Source: an uncultured Centipeda sp. (GTDB lineage: Bacteria > Bacillota > Negativicutes > Selenomonadales > Selenomonadaceae). From it: a DNA stretch of 64,000 bases. This document shows, in pieces, positions 43,716 through 51,039 of the stretch. The stretch is from assembly GCA_905372865.1 (NCBI GenBank), contig CAJPQT010000010.1, forward strand, positions 24,025 to 88,024. The letters are read 5' to 3'. Made by a program: the position numbers and the translations under genes. The stretch's first letter is position 1; each line of letters opens with the position of its first letter. Below the pieces are notes generated by a model. The model had not been told where the DNA came from and made no database searches. It saw nothing but the letters and a program-made list of their open reading frames with translations.

Positions 43716-44878
43716 GCGCGGCGATGGAGGCGGCGCACGCCGCACATGGGACTGCGATGGGCGGACACCCGCATGGCATGGGGCATCCGGGCGGACATCC
43801 ACACGGTGCAGGGCATCCCGGCGGACACCCTGCGGGGATGCCGAAGGGCCATCCGCAGGGCGTTGCGGGCGGCGGGGTGAAGATCATCTCGTGGAACACG
43901 ACGAACGCGTGCAATATGTACTGTGCCCACTGCTACCGCGACGCGGGCTGCCGTGCGGACGAGGAGCTCTCGACGGAGGAGGGCAAGAAGCTGCTGCGCG
44001 AGATCGCGAAGGCGGGCTTCCGCATCATGATTTTCTCGGGCGGAGAGCCATTGACGCGCCCCGATATTCTCGAGCTGGTCTCGTACGCGCGGCAGCTTGG
44101 GATGATCCCTGTGTTCGGCACGAACGGGACGCTGATCGACCTGCCGATGGCAAAGGCGCTGAAGGAAGCGGGCGCGTGCGGCATGGGCATCTCGCTCGAC
44201 TCGCTCGACAAGAATAAGCACGATACGTTCCGCTCGTTCCCGGGCGGCTGGGATGGCGCCGTGCGCGGAATGATGAACTGCCGTGAGGTGGGGCTGCCGT
44301 TCCAGATCCATACAACGGTGATGGATTGGAACGCGCACGAGCTCGAGGCGATGACGGACTTTGCCGTGGAGATCGGAGCGAAGGCACATCACTTCTTCTT
44401 CCTCGTGCCGACGGGACGCGCGGAGACGATCGAGGAGGAGTCGTTGCGCGCGGAGGCCTATGAAGATGTGCTCTCGCGCATCATGCGGAAGCAGGAGACG
44501 GTGGACATCGAGCTGAAGCCAACGTGTGCGCCGCAGTTCCTGCGCATCGCCGATCAGCTCGGCGTGGATACGCGCTTTACGCGCGGGTGTCTGGCGGGAC
44601 TGACATACTGCATCATCAGCCCGCGCGGCAAGGTGCAGCCGTGTGCGTACCTCAACCGCGAGCTCGGCGATGTGCGCGAGACGCCGTTCGACGAGATCTG
44701 GGCGAAGAATGAGGTGTTCCGGGAGCTGCGCACGCTCGACTATGGTGGCGGCTGCGGCTCATGCAGCTACAAGAAGTCCTGCGGCGGTTGCCGTGCACGC
44801 GCCGCGTACTACCATGACGGCGACTTTATGGCGGAGGAGCCGTGGTGCCTGTACCATGGGCGGCGCGGCGAAGCGTAA
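43712..44878 (+). CDS. nirJ2: Radical-SAM protein (NirJ2/AhbD-like) with His/Gly-rich N-terminal extension
   Basis: 388 residues. Radical-SAM cluster C67-x3-C71-x2-C74 (CNMYCAHC), FSGGEPL, and C-terminal CGSCSYKKSCGGCRARAAYYHDGDFMAEEPWC, the auxiliary-cluster pattern of AhbD/NirJ2 (heme synthase of the alternative pathway). Residues 1-50 are a low-complexity extension with ten His; GGHPHG(M/A)GHP occurs twice in a row (17-26, 27-36) plus a third partial unit. Such a tail could bind Ni, Zn, Cu or Fe/heme. The 4-bp overlap with nirJ1 indicates coupling. Confidence 0.83.
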   Translation: MSAAMEAAHAAHGTAMGGHPHGMGHPGGHPHGAGHPGGHPAGMPKGHPQGVAGGGVKIISWNTTNACNMYCAHCYRDAGCRADEELSTEEGKKLLREIAKAGFRIMIFSGGEPLTRPDILELVSYARQLGMIPVFGTNGTLIDLPMAKALKEAGACGMGISLDSLDKNKHDTFRSFPGGWDGAVRGMMNCREVGLPFQIHTTVMDWNAHELEAMTDFAVEIGAKAHHFFFLVPTGRAETIEEESLRAEAYEDVLSRIMRKQETVDIELKPTCAPQFLRIADQLGVDTRFTRGCLAGLTYCIISPRGKVQPCAYLNRELGDVRETPFDEIWAKNEVFRELRTLDYGGGCGSCSYKKSCGGCRARAAYYHDGDFMAEEPWCLYHGRRGEA

Positions 44879-44886
44879 GAGAATAG

Positions 44887-44920
44887 ACGAAAGCCCCCGA
44901 TGTTGGTCGGGGGCTTTCGT
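44887..44920 (+). terminator. Terminator of the nirJ operon
   Basis: Perfect 14-bp stem ACGAAAGCCCCCGA (44887-44900)/TCGGGGGCTTTCGT (44907-44920); symmetric, weak T-run. Confidence 0.85.
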
Positions 44921-44934
44921 GTGGAAAGATTTAC

Positions 44935-44962
44935 TTGCACTTCGAACAAATGAATGTATAAT
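44935..44962 (+). promoter_or_regulatory. Promoter of the tiny-peptide mRNA, locus B
   Basis: TTGCAC (44935-44940), 16-bp spacer, TATAAT (44957-44962) preceded by TG. Start near 44969 gives a ~73-nt leader. Confidence 0.7.
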
Positions 44963-45005
44963 AGAGACAGAGAACCCTCTGACAAGCTATGGCGGCTACC
45001 TTTTT

Positions 45006-45034
45006 CACCTTCCCGATCCTGTAAGTGGGAGGTG
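45006..45034 (+). promoter_or_regulatory. Hairpin that sequesters the ribosome binding site, locus B
   Basis: CACCTTCCC (45006-45014) pairs with GGGAGGTG (45027-45034) with one bulged T. The right arm is the Shine-Dalgarno sequence of the peptide gene. Confidence 0.65.
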
Positions 45035-45041
45035 TTGCGAT

Positions 45042-45113
45042 ATGAGTTACTACGAGTTCATCTTTGCGCTGATCCTCGTCACGGGCTACATTATCTGCGT
45101 TAAAAAGAAATAA
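45042..45113 (+). CDS. Tiny hydrophobic peptide, type I toxin (holin-like) candidate, locus B
   Basis: 23 codons, ATG 45042 to TAA 45111-45113. The peptide begins M-S-Y-YEF, continues as a single hydrophobic helix with L-V-T, and ends in three Lys, a membrane-peptide layout seen in Firmicutes holin-like type I toxins. Own promoter, ribosome site inside a hairpin, own terminator, and a convergent antisense RNA over the 3' end. Homologous to the 22-residue peptide at 25220-25288 with the same architecture. Activity is inferred. Confidence 0.65.
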   Translation: MSYYEFIFALILVTGYIICVKKK

Positions 45114-45193
45114 CCGCCCTACCTACCAAGCACGAGCGGTTATAACCGTGTAATGTGAAGAGGCAGCCGTCTTGTCACGGTTCTCTTTTTTGT
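45100..45193 (-). ncRNA. Candidate antisense RNA (type I antitoxin), locus B
   Basis: Start near 45193 from the promoter at 45200-45228; end at AACCGC/GCGGTT followed by ATTTCTTTTT around 45105-45100. About 94 nt, complementary to the peptide mRNA from its terminator to just past the stop codon. Mirrors locus A. Confidence 0.6.
45144..45191 (+). terminator. Terminator of the tiny-peptide mRNA, locus B
   Basis: AACCGTG (45144-45150) pairs with CACGGTT (45176-45182), with an inner CCGT/ACGG alternative, followed by CTCTTTTTTTG. Confidence 0.75.
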
Positions 45194-45199
45194 GTCTTT

Positions 45200-45228
45200 A
45201 TTATAGCAGATACGAATCTGCGATGCAA
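45200..45228 (-). promoter_or_regulatory. Promoter of the antisense RNA, locus B
   Basis: Minus strand: TTGCAT (45228-45223), 17-bp spacer, TATAAT (45205-45200). It begins 2 bp after the stop codon of the metal ATPase gene on the same strand. Confidence 0.75.
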
Positions 45229-45229
45229 G

Positions 45230-47086
45230 TCATTCCTTTACATGCAGCGCGCGCATGGCGTTGAGGATGGCGAGGACGGTGACGCCGACATCGGCGAAGA
45301 TCGCCGCCCAGAGCCCTGCCCAGCCGATTGCACCGAGGACAAGGACGATGCCCTTGATGCCGATGGCGAAGGTGATGTTCTGCCATGCGATGCGCATGGT
45401 CTTGCGTGCAATGTCGATGGCGGTCGCGATCTTTCGCGGCTCGTCGGTCATGAGGACGACATCCGCCGCCTCGATTGCCGCGTCCGAGCCGAGTACACCC
45501 ATGGCGATGCCGACATCAGCGCGTGCGAGGACAGGGGCATCGTTGATGCCATCGCCGACGTAGGCGAGTGTTCTGCCCTCCTGCTGCGCTGCGAGACGTG
45601 TCTCGACCTGCGCGACCTTGTCCTGCGGGAGCAGCTCGGCATGGACGGTGTCGATGCCGAGGCGCTTGCCGACACTCGCGCCGATTGGGCGTGTGTCGCC
45701 CGTGAGCATAACGGTCTCACGGATGCCGCGCTCCTTCAGGGCGCGGATCGCCTCCGCCGCGTCCTCCTTGATCTCGTCTGCGACGTGGACGACGCCTGCG
45801 AAGCGCCCGTCAATGGAGAGGTAGACCGCGCCCGCGTGGGGGACGGGAGGGATGTTTATCGTGTTCTTTGCTGTGAGGAGGTCATGTGTACCGAGCAGGA
45901 TGAAATGCCCGTTGATATGCGCGGAGATGCCGCGGCCCGCGTTTTCCTCCATCGCGTGTACGTCCGTGTCCTCGATTGTCCCGCCGTTGCCTGTGAAGGC
46001 ACGGAGGATGGAGCGGCCGATGGGATGGGTGGAGTAGCGCTCGGCGTTCGCCGCGTAAAAGAGCACGTCTTCCTCTGTGAATCCCTCGGCGGGGATGACG
46101 CTCGCGACGTGGAAGCTGCCCTTTGTGAGCGTGCCGGTCTTGTCGAATACGACGGTGTCCGCCTTTGCCAGAGCCTCCAGGTAGTTGCCGCCCTTGATGA
46201 GGATGCCCGCGCGGCTCGCACCGCCGATCCCCGCAAAGAAGGAGAGCGGAACGGAAATGACGAGAGCACAGGGGCAGGAGATGACGAGGAAGGTGAGTGC
46301 GCGGTAGATCCACATGGAGAACGGATCACCCGTGACGAGCGGCGGGATGAGGGCAAGGAGCACTGCGCCGATAACAACGGCGGGCGTGTACCAGCGGGCA
46401 AAGCGCGTGATGAGCGTCTCGGTGGTCGCCTTCTTATCCGTCGCCTCCTCCACAAGCGAGAGGATGCGCTCGACGGTCGATTCCTCGTATGGGGTTGTGA
46501 CCTCCACCTCGAGTACGCCGGTCTGATTGATGCAGCCGCTGATGATCTCGTTGCCTGCGCGTACTGCGCGGGGCATGGATTCACCTGTGAGCGCGGAGGT
46601 GTCGAGCAGCCCCTCGCCCTTTCGGATGATCCCGTCGAGCGGCACGCGCTCCCCCGGGCGGACGATGATGGTCTCGCCGACCTCGACCTCGTCGGGGAAT
46701 ACCTCCTCCTCCGCACCGTTGCGCAGGACGCATGCCGTGTCGGGACGGATGTCCATGAGAGAGGAGATGGAGCGGCGGGAGCGTTGAACGGCGTAGCCCT
46801 GGAACCACTCTCCGATCTGATAGAGCAGCATGACGGCAACGCCCTCGGAGTAGTCGCCGAGGGCAAGCGCGCCGAGGGTGGCGACTGCAATGAGGAAGTT
46901 CTCGTCAAAGACGCGTCCTTGGCGGATGTTCACCGCCGCGCGCCAGAGAATGTCCCAGCTGATGAGAGCGTAGGCTGCGAGGAGGAGTACGACACCGACG
47001 GTAATGTCTTCGAGGACCATTCCCGATATGAAGAGTGCTGCCGCTCCGCCGATGCGCATGAGCATTCTCTTTTGCTTCTTCGTCAT
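45230..47086 (-). CDS. Heavy-metal P-type ATPase (P1B, Zn/Cd/Co class)
   Basis: 618 residues from ATG 47086 (GAAAGGGGCGG upstream). P1B-ATPase with the metal-site CPC in SCPCALVIS (about residue 285), phosphorylation motif DKTGTLTKGS, TGES in the actuator domain, HP in YSTHPIGRS, and GDGINDAP. CPC plus the LTGESMP and C-terminal DVGVTVLAILNA pattern suggests ZntA/CadA-type Zn/Cd/Co export. It lacks the usual N-terminal HMA domain; a free HMA protein is encoded immediately upstream, 22 bp away, so the two functions are split. Confidence 0.92.
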   Translation of the reverse strand: MTKKQKRMLMRIGGAAALFISGMVLEDITVGVVLLLAAYALISWDILWRAAVNIRQGRVFDENFLIAVATLGALALGDYSEGVAVMLLYQIGEWFQGYAVQRSRRSISSLMDIRPDTACVLRNGAEEEVFPDEVEVGETIIVRPGERVPLDGIIRKGEGLLDTSALTGESMPRAVRAGNEIISGCINQTGVLEVEVTTPYEESTVERILSLVEEATDKKATTETLITRFARWYTPAVVIGAVLLALIPPLVTGDPFSMWIYRALTFLVISCPCALVISVPLSFFAGIGGASRAGILIKGGNYLEALAKADTVVFDKTGTLTKGSFHVASVIPAEGFTEEDVLFYAANAERYSTHPIGRSILRAFTGNGGTIEDTDVHAMEENAGRGISAHINGHFILLGTHDLLTAKNTINIPPVPHAGAVYLSIDGRFAGVVHVADEIKEDAAEAIRALKERGIRETVMLTGDTRPIGASVGKRLGIDTVHAELLPQDKVAQVETRLAAQQEGRTLAYVGDGINDAPVLARADVGIAMGVLGSDAAIEAADVVLMTDEPRKIATAIDIARKTMRIAWQNITFAIGIKGIVLVLGAIGWAGLWAAIFADVGVTVLAILNAMRALHVKE

Positions 47087-47108
47087 TGCTGCCGCCCCTT
47101 TCTCCGAA

Positions 47109-47327
47109 TTAAGCCTCGAGCACGGCATCCGGCTCGATGGTCTTGGCGATCTTCTTGATCTCCGCGATGATCTCGTCGAAGCGTGCATCGTCCGCGTCGA
47201 GGGTCATGCGCTCGCTGAGGAAGTTGATGCGCACCTTGTTCACGCCCTCGATCTTTGCCGCAGCGTTCTCAATCTCCTGCGCACAGTTGGCGCAGTCGAT
47301 ATCGCGAAACTTGAATGCCTTTTTCAT
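47109..47327 (-). CDS. Stand-alone heavy-metal-associated (HMA) protein
   Basis: 72 residues, a single ferredoxin-like HMA domain. Metal-binding CANC in FRDIDCANCAQEIENA (Cys 13 and 16); the usual GMTC is DIDC, as in the N-terminal domains of Zn/Cd/Pb ATPases. Probably a metallochaperone or detached N-terminal domain delivering metal to the ATPase encoded next. Start ATG 47327 with GGAGTGG upstream. Expression would be governed by the operator at 47357-47372. Confidence 0.9.
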   Translation of the reverse strand: MKKAFKFRDIDCANCAQEIENAAAKIEGVNKVRINFLSERMTLDADDARFDEIIAEIKKIAKTIEPDAVLEA

Positions 47328-47356
47328 GGAAATCCACTCCTTTATTCAAATAACAT

Positions 47357-47408
47357 ATGAACAACCATTCATGTGTCTGATTATAAAGGAGGATGGAAGG
47401 GTTGTCAA
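47357..47408 (-). promoter_or_regulatory. Consensus promoter with ArsR/SmtB-type operator
   Basis: Minus strand: TTGACA (47408-47403), 17-bp spacer, TATAAT (47385-47380). At the expected start site lies ATGAA-N6-TTCAT (47372-47357), the TGAA-N6-TTCA core recognised by ArsR/SmtB/CzrA metal sensors. Position over the start site predicts repression, relieved by metal. No arsR-type gene is present in the window. Confidence 0.75.
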
Positions 47409-47433
47409 GCGGTAAGCAAAAAATAGTGTGGAG

Positions 47434-47605
47434 GTTCATCCCTACGGGCACATCCCACGCGAACGCTTAGTTACGCAAGTGATCGCGTGCTTATTCGCCT
47501 AAATACCTGCGGACTTCTTAAACGCGCTACGCTTGAACGAAAGAAATCCGCAGGGGGCGAAACGCACGCTTTACTCATTTGCTCCACTAGGGTTCGCTTT
47601 GGGAT
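47434..47605 (-). repeat. Dispersed ~171-bp structured repeat, copy 1
   Basis: Read on the minus strand it aligns end to end with 55062-55232. First hairpin: CCTGCGGATTTCTT with AAGAAGTCCGCAGG around a conserved loop containing TTCGTTCAAGC and AGCGCGTTT. Second hairpin: CACGCGA...TCGCGTG. Arm changes between copies preserve pairing. No convincing reading frame. It fills most of the gap between the HMA promoter and the chemoreceptor terminator. Confidence 0.75.
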
Positions 47606-47651
47606 GTCCTCCGTTTCCTGTTCTGCACGATAATTTTCTCCATGAGACACG

Positions 47652-47688
47652 AAAAGCCCCTGCAGGTGACTAATCTGCAGGGGCTTTT
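47652..47688. terminator. Bidirectional terminator downstream of the chemoreceptor gene
   Basis: Perfect 14-bp stem AAAAGCCCCTGCAG (47652-47665)/CTGCAGGGGCTTTT (47675-47688), A/T runs on both sides. Confidence 0.9.
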
Positions 47689-47730
47689 TGCGGTGCAAAT
47701 GTCGGATTGTCTTCGTTTCACTGTGTCTAC

Positions 47731-47759
47731 AGTATAGCACAGCTTCGAGTGTATTTCAA
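47731..47759 (-). promoter_or_regulatory. Minus-strand promoter downstream of the chemoreceptor; possible ~75-nt sRNA
   Basis: TTGAAA (47759-47754), 17-bp spacer, TATACT (47736-47731), starting 12 bp after the chemoreceptor stop. A transcript from about 47724 would end at the hairpin 47688-47652 and contain no gene. It could be a small RNA or a chance match. Confidence 0.4.
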
Positions 47760-47770
47760 GTCCTGCACAC

Positions 47771-49465
47771 TCACAGCTTAAACTTCGATGTGATGTCGTT
47801 GAGCTTTGCAGCGGTCTGTGCGAGGGCCTCGGCACTGCTGCTTACGTCGTGCAGGCTCGCGCTCTGCTCCTCGGAGGCGGCGGCGACGGTCTCGGCGTTC
47901 GCGCCCGTCTTCTCGGCGACAGCGCTGATGCTCTGGACGTTGCCGACGACATCCTGCATATCGTTCGCCGTATGGTCGACGGCCTGACTGATGTGTGCGA
48001 TGCTGTTTTGGACTTCGTCGAGACGCTTCTGGATGGAGTCGAAGCTCTTCTCCGTCTCCACTGTGACCTCCTTGCTCGCCGCAACCTTCTCCTCGGCACT
48101 CTCGATTGCGCCTGCAGCGACCTGGATGCTCTCGATCATATGGGTGATGGTCTGCTCGATCTCGTTCGTGGCGGCAGAGCTCTGCTCAGCGAGCTTCCTG
48201 ACCTCCTCGGCGACGACGGCAAAGCCGCGACCCGCCTCACCTGCGCGCGCTGCCTCGATGGCGGCGTTGAGTGCGAGGAGGTTCGTCTGACCTGCGATTT
48301 CGCGAATCGTTGTGACGACGTTCTTGATGGCATCGGAGCTCGTGACGAGCTTCTCGGAGACCTGTGCGATCTCGGTCATGGCGTTGCTGACGGTATCGTT
48401 CTGCTGAACAAGCTGGTGGATGTACTTCATGCCTTGGTTTGCATCGTCCACCGCGTCGCTCGCCGTCTGGTTTGCATGGGCGCCGCTCGCGCTCATCTCC
48501 TCGGTGCGCGCACTGACCTGCTCGATGGCAGATGTGATCTCGCCGATGCTGCTGTTGTTGTGTACCGCATCGGAGGCCACGTCCGTGATCGTGTGCGCGA
48601 TGCTCTCGGAGACCTGCATCTGTGACTGGACGGAGTTCGAGAGGTCGCCGCTTGCCTTGGAGAGGTTGTCCGCCTCCGTCTGGATGGAGCGGACGATGTG
48701 GTGCAGCGCATCCTTCATCTCGAGCATCTCGTTTGCCATATCGCCGATCTCGTCGTTCCACAGCGCACGTCTGCCCTGGAACGAGAGGTCAAGTTTGCCG
48801 AGCTTGCCGACTTCACCGCGCAGCTTGGTAAGACGGCCGGCGAGTTTCCGTGCGTACCATGTCGCGGCCGCGCCAATCACGATAATGCCAACGATGCTGA
48901 TGGTGAGCACGATCATAAAGATGTGATCGACGTTGCTGTTCAGCTTCTCGAGTTTCTGCTCCTGCACAGCGGTCTGGGTCTGCGCAGCCTTGTCAAAGAG
49001 CGCGTCGATCTCGCCCGTCTTCTTGCGCAGCTCTGTGGACGATGTCGTCGCCGCCTCAATGTCGCCGCGCTCGTAGAGTGCGATGATCTCTTTCGTGTGT
49101 CCCGTGTAGTCGTGTACCGCCTTGCGCAGCTCCTCACCGTGTGCCTTCGCGTCGGCGTTGACCGCGTGCTCGGCAAACGTGGTGAGATCCGCGTCGGCCT
49201 TCTTGAGTGCGTTCTCCGTATCCGTTGCACGGCTCGGATCGCGCGTGATGATATAGCCGCGCAGCTCACTCAGCCCCTGGTGGAAGTCGTCCTCTGCCTC
49301 GAGCAGCGTGATGCTGTTCTTGACCGTGACGGAGAGCAGATGCTGATAGTCCGCACTCGATGTCTTGAACTCATAGAGCACGACGGCGAGCAGCACGATC
49401 ATCAGTGCAATGACGCTGCCGACCAGCCCTGTGAGCTGCAGCCCGATGGGCATTCGCTGTCCCAT
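47771..49465 (-). CDS. Methyl-accepting chemotaxis protein
   Basis: 564 residues from ATG 49465 (GAGGAGG upstream). N-terminal transmembrane helix (~8-32), a ~150-residue four-helix-bundle sensor domain, second transmembrane helix (~180-205), HAMP, then the cytoplasmic signalling domain with the hairpin tip EIAGQTNLLALNAAIEAARAGEAGRG that binds CheA/CheW. The ligand is unknown. Agrees with flagellar genes at 39 kb. Ends 83 bp before a terminator. Confidence 0.95.
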   Translation of the reverse strand: MGQRMPIGLQLTGLVGSVIALMIVLLAVVLYEFKTSSADYQHLLSVTVKNSITLLEAEDDFHQGLSELRGYIITRDPSRATDTENALKKADADLTTFAEHAVNADAKAHGEELRKAVHDYTGHTKEIIALYERGDIEAATTSSTELRKKTGEIDALFDKAAQTQTAVQEQKLEKLNSNVDHIFMIVLTISIVGIIVIGAAATWYARKLAGRLTKLRGEVGKLGKLDLSFQGRRALWNDEIGDMANEMLEMKDALHHIVRSIQTEADNLSKASGDLSNSVQSQMQVSESIAHTITDVASDAVHNNSSIGEITSAIEQVSARTEEMSASGAHANQTASDAVDDANQGMKYIHQLVQQNDTVSNAMTEIAQVSEKLVTSSDAIKNVVTTIREIAGQTNLLALNAAIEAARAGEAGRGFAVVAEEVRKLAEQSSAATNEIEQTITHMIESIQVAAGAIESAEEKVAASKEVTVETEKSFDSIQKRLDEVQNSIAHISQAVDHTANDMQDVVGNVQSISAVAEKTGANAETVAAASEEQSASLHDVSSSAEALAQTAAKLNDITSKFKL

Positions 49466-49621
49466 AGTGATTCCTCCTCGTTCCTTTTCCCACACCGCAT
49501 GGCTGTTCCCGCGCAGTCATGCGGCATAAAACTTATGCGTGGTTATTTTGCACCCGATGAGGCACTATGTCAATCCCCTTTTTAATCGAAATAAAAAATT
49601 TTTAAAAATAGCTTTTCGCTA

Positions 49622-49650
49622 TTGCGTCCATGACGTGAATATGATAAATT
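49622..49650 (+). promoter_or_regulatory. Candidate promoter of the structured ncRNA
   Basis: TTGCGT (49622-49627), 17-bp spacer, TAAATT (49645-49650). Moderate match. Confidence 0.4.
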
Positions 49651-49656
49651 TACATC

Positions 49657-49880
49657 CGTAATTTTCTGCTTTGACCGTGTACCGAGTGTCCGCTGTGGAC
49701 AACGGGGGCGGTGCACGGATGCGTTTGGAACGATTAGTCGGCCTTGGTGGGGGAGCACCTCGGGACTTGGCCGGATGATTAGTGTCTGCACGACGGAATC
49801 GTTGATAAAATAGATTGTGCATGGACGACCAAATGACAGCAGGAGATTGAAGCCGGTGCATTTGCCGGCTTTTCTTTTTG
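49657..49880 (+). ncRNA. Structured non-coding RNA or leader of unknown class (~220 nt)
   Basis: No reading frame, yet GC-rich and highly foldable and closed by a strong terminator. CCGTGTACC (49675-49683) can pair with GGTGCACGG over 9 bp (one G-U) and encloses GTCC/GGAC; a second domain has CGGCC/GGCCG around GGTG/CACC (49739-49772). A GATTAG sequence occurs on both flanks of that domain. I see no TPP, FMN, SAM, cobalamin, c-di-GMP, tmRNA or RNase P signatures; 6S RNA is possible but not supported. Confidence 0.5.
49851..49879 (+). terminator. Terminator of the structured ncRNA
   Basis: AGCCGG (49851-49856) pairs with CCGGCT (49865-49870), 8-nt loop, then TTTCTTTTT. It lies 100 bp upstream of the next gene, so it could be an attenuator as well as an sRNA end. 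Confidence 0.88.
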
Positions 49881-49978
49881 CCCGAAATACGGTAAAATAT
49901 GATGAGGGCTTATGCGGAAGATATTTATCGTCGATGCAATGATATATGAAGGAATCTGCATTACACGGAGGTAATGAC

Positions 49979-51019
49979 ATGGCACTGTTCGAGGGAATCG
50001 GAAGGATCGGAGAGTATGCGCAGCTGAAGAATCTCAGACGTGAGATGAAGTATCGCGTGAAAACGGGAAAGAGCCTCGCGGAGGCGATGGGCACGCCTGT
50101 GCAGACGAGCAAACTGCAGTCGGGCGAGCTGCAAAAGATGCGGGAAAAATCCGACGCGAACCGCGAGGCATTGATCCGTCAGAAGCTGCGACAGGGGCGC
50201 AAGCTCTCTGCGACGGACAAGCAGTACCTGAAGGACAACAATCCCGATCTGTATGAAAAGGTGGCACGGATCGAGGAGCGGCGTGAAATGCTCGCGCGTG
50301 CGCTGAAGCGTGCCAAGACGAAGGAGGAAGCGCAGCGAGCGGTCGCACAGGCGAACCTCTCGGTGCTCTCGGAGATGCAGAAGGGCGGCGGCGAGGCCCC
50401 CTCGTTGCACGGCGTGGGCGGAGGCTCCTCCGAGGGGACAAGCTCCTCTGTGATGACGGCGGGCGGCGGCATGGGGGATGCCCTTGATGCGCCTGTGACG
50501 GAGGACGGTGCCGCCGCCTCCGCCACAGGCGAGGTGCAGAGCGGATCGCCTGTGGATGCACGCGTGCAAAGCGGAGAAGCACAGACCGCAGAGCACACGG
50601 ATGCTGCACATGGAAGCCCTGCGGAAGAGCACAAAGAGAAGGAGGGCTTTCAGCCCGGTCCGTCGACGCGTGACCAATACGGCAACCGCCGCGTGCTCTC
50701 GCGCGAGGAGATGGACGACATGCTCCGCCAGGCACAGGAATCGGGCAAGCTCACGCCGCTTGACACCGAGAAGGTCTACCTTCTGCGTGCCCTGCAGCGC
50801 GAGTGGATGGAGTACGCGAACTCCGAAGCGTATAAGAATCTCCCGAACACGGTGCTGGATGCGGTCGCGGAGAAGGAACACGGCGTGCGCCGCAAAAAGT
50901 ACGAGGAGCAGGATGTTGTGCCCGTGCGCGTACATGCCCCCACGCTCGATGCCCTTCTTGCCGCAAAGAGCTACTACCATGCAGCACATGGTGCGGAACC
51001 CTTCGAAGCGAAGGGATAA
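49979..51019 (+). CDS. Protein of unknown function with disordered centre
   Basis: 346 residues from ATG 49979 (ACGGAGGTAATG upstream). The N-terminal ~150 residues are basic and helical (ALFEGIGRIGEYAQLKNLRREMKYRVKTG, later ATDKQYLKDNNPDLYEKVARIEERREML), probably a coiled coil; residues ~150-240 are Gly/Ser/Ala/Glu rich and look disordered; the C-terminal ~100 residues are helical and end with SYYHAAHG. No signal peptide. No family recognised. Followed by the gamma carbonic anhydrase gene after 20 bp. Confidence 0.65.
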   Translation: MALFEGIGRIGEYAQLKNLRREMKYRVKTGKSLAEAMGTPVQTSKLQSGELQKMREKSDANREALIRQKLRQGRKLSATDKQYLKDNNPDLYEKVARIEERREMLARALKRAKTKEEAQRAVAQANLSVLSEMQKGGGEAPSLHGVGGGSSEGTSSSVMTAGGGMGDALDAPVTEDGAAASATGEVQSGSPVDARVQSGEAQTAEHTDAAHGSPAEEHKEKEGFQPGPSTRDQYGNRRVLSREEMDDMLRQAQESGKLTPLDTEKVYLLRALQREWMEYANSEAYKNLPNTVLDAVAEKEHGVRRKKYEEQDVVPVRVHAPTLDALLAAKSYYHAAHGAEPFEAKG

Positions 51020-51039
51020 TTCCTTAGAAAGGATCCATT

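Noticed and set aside
49657..49880. 6S RNA
   Set aside because: Length and terminator would fit, but I cannot trace the single long hairpin with a large central bubble, so it is listed as unknown class.
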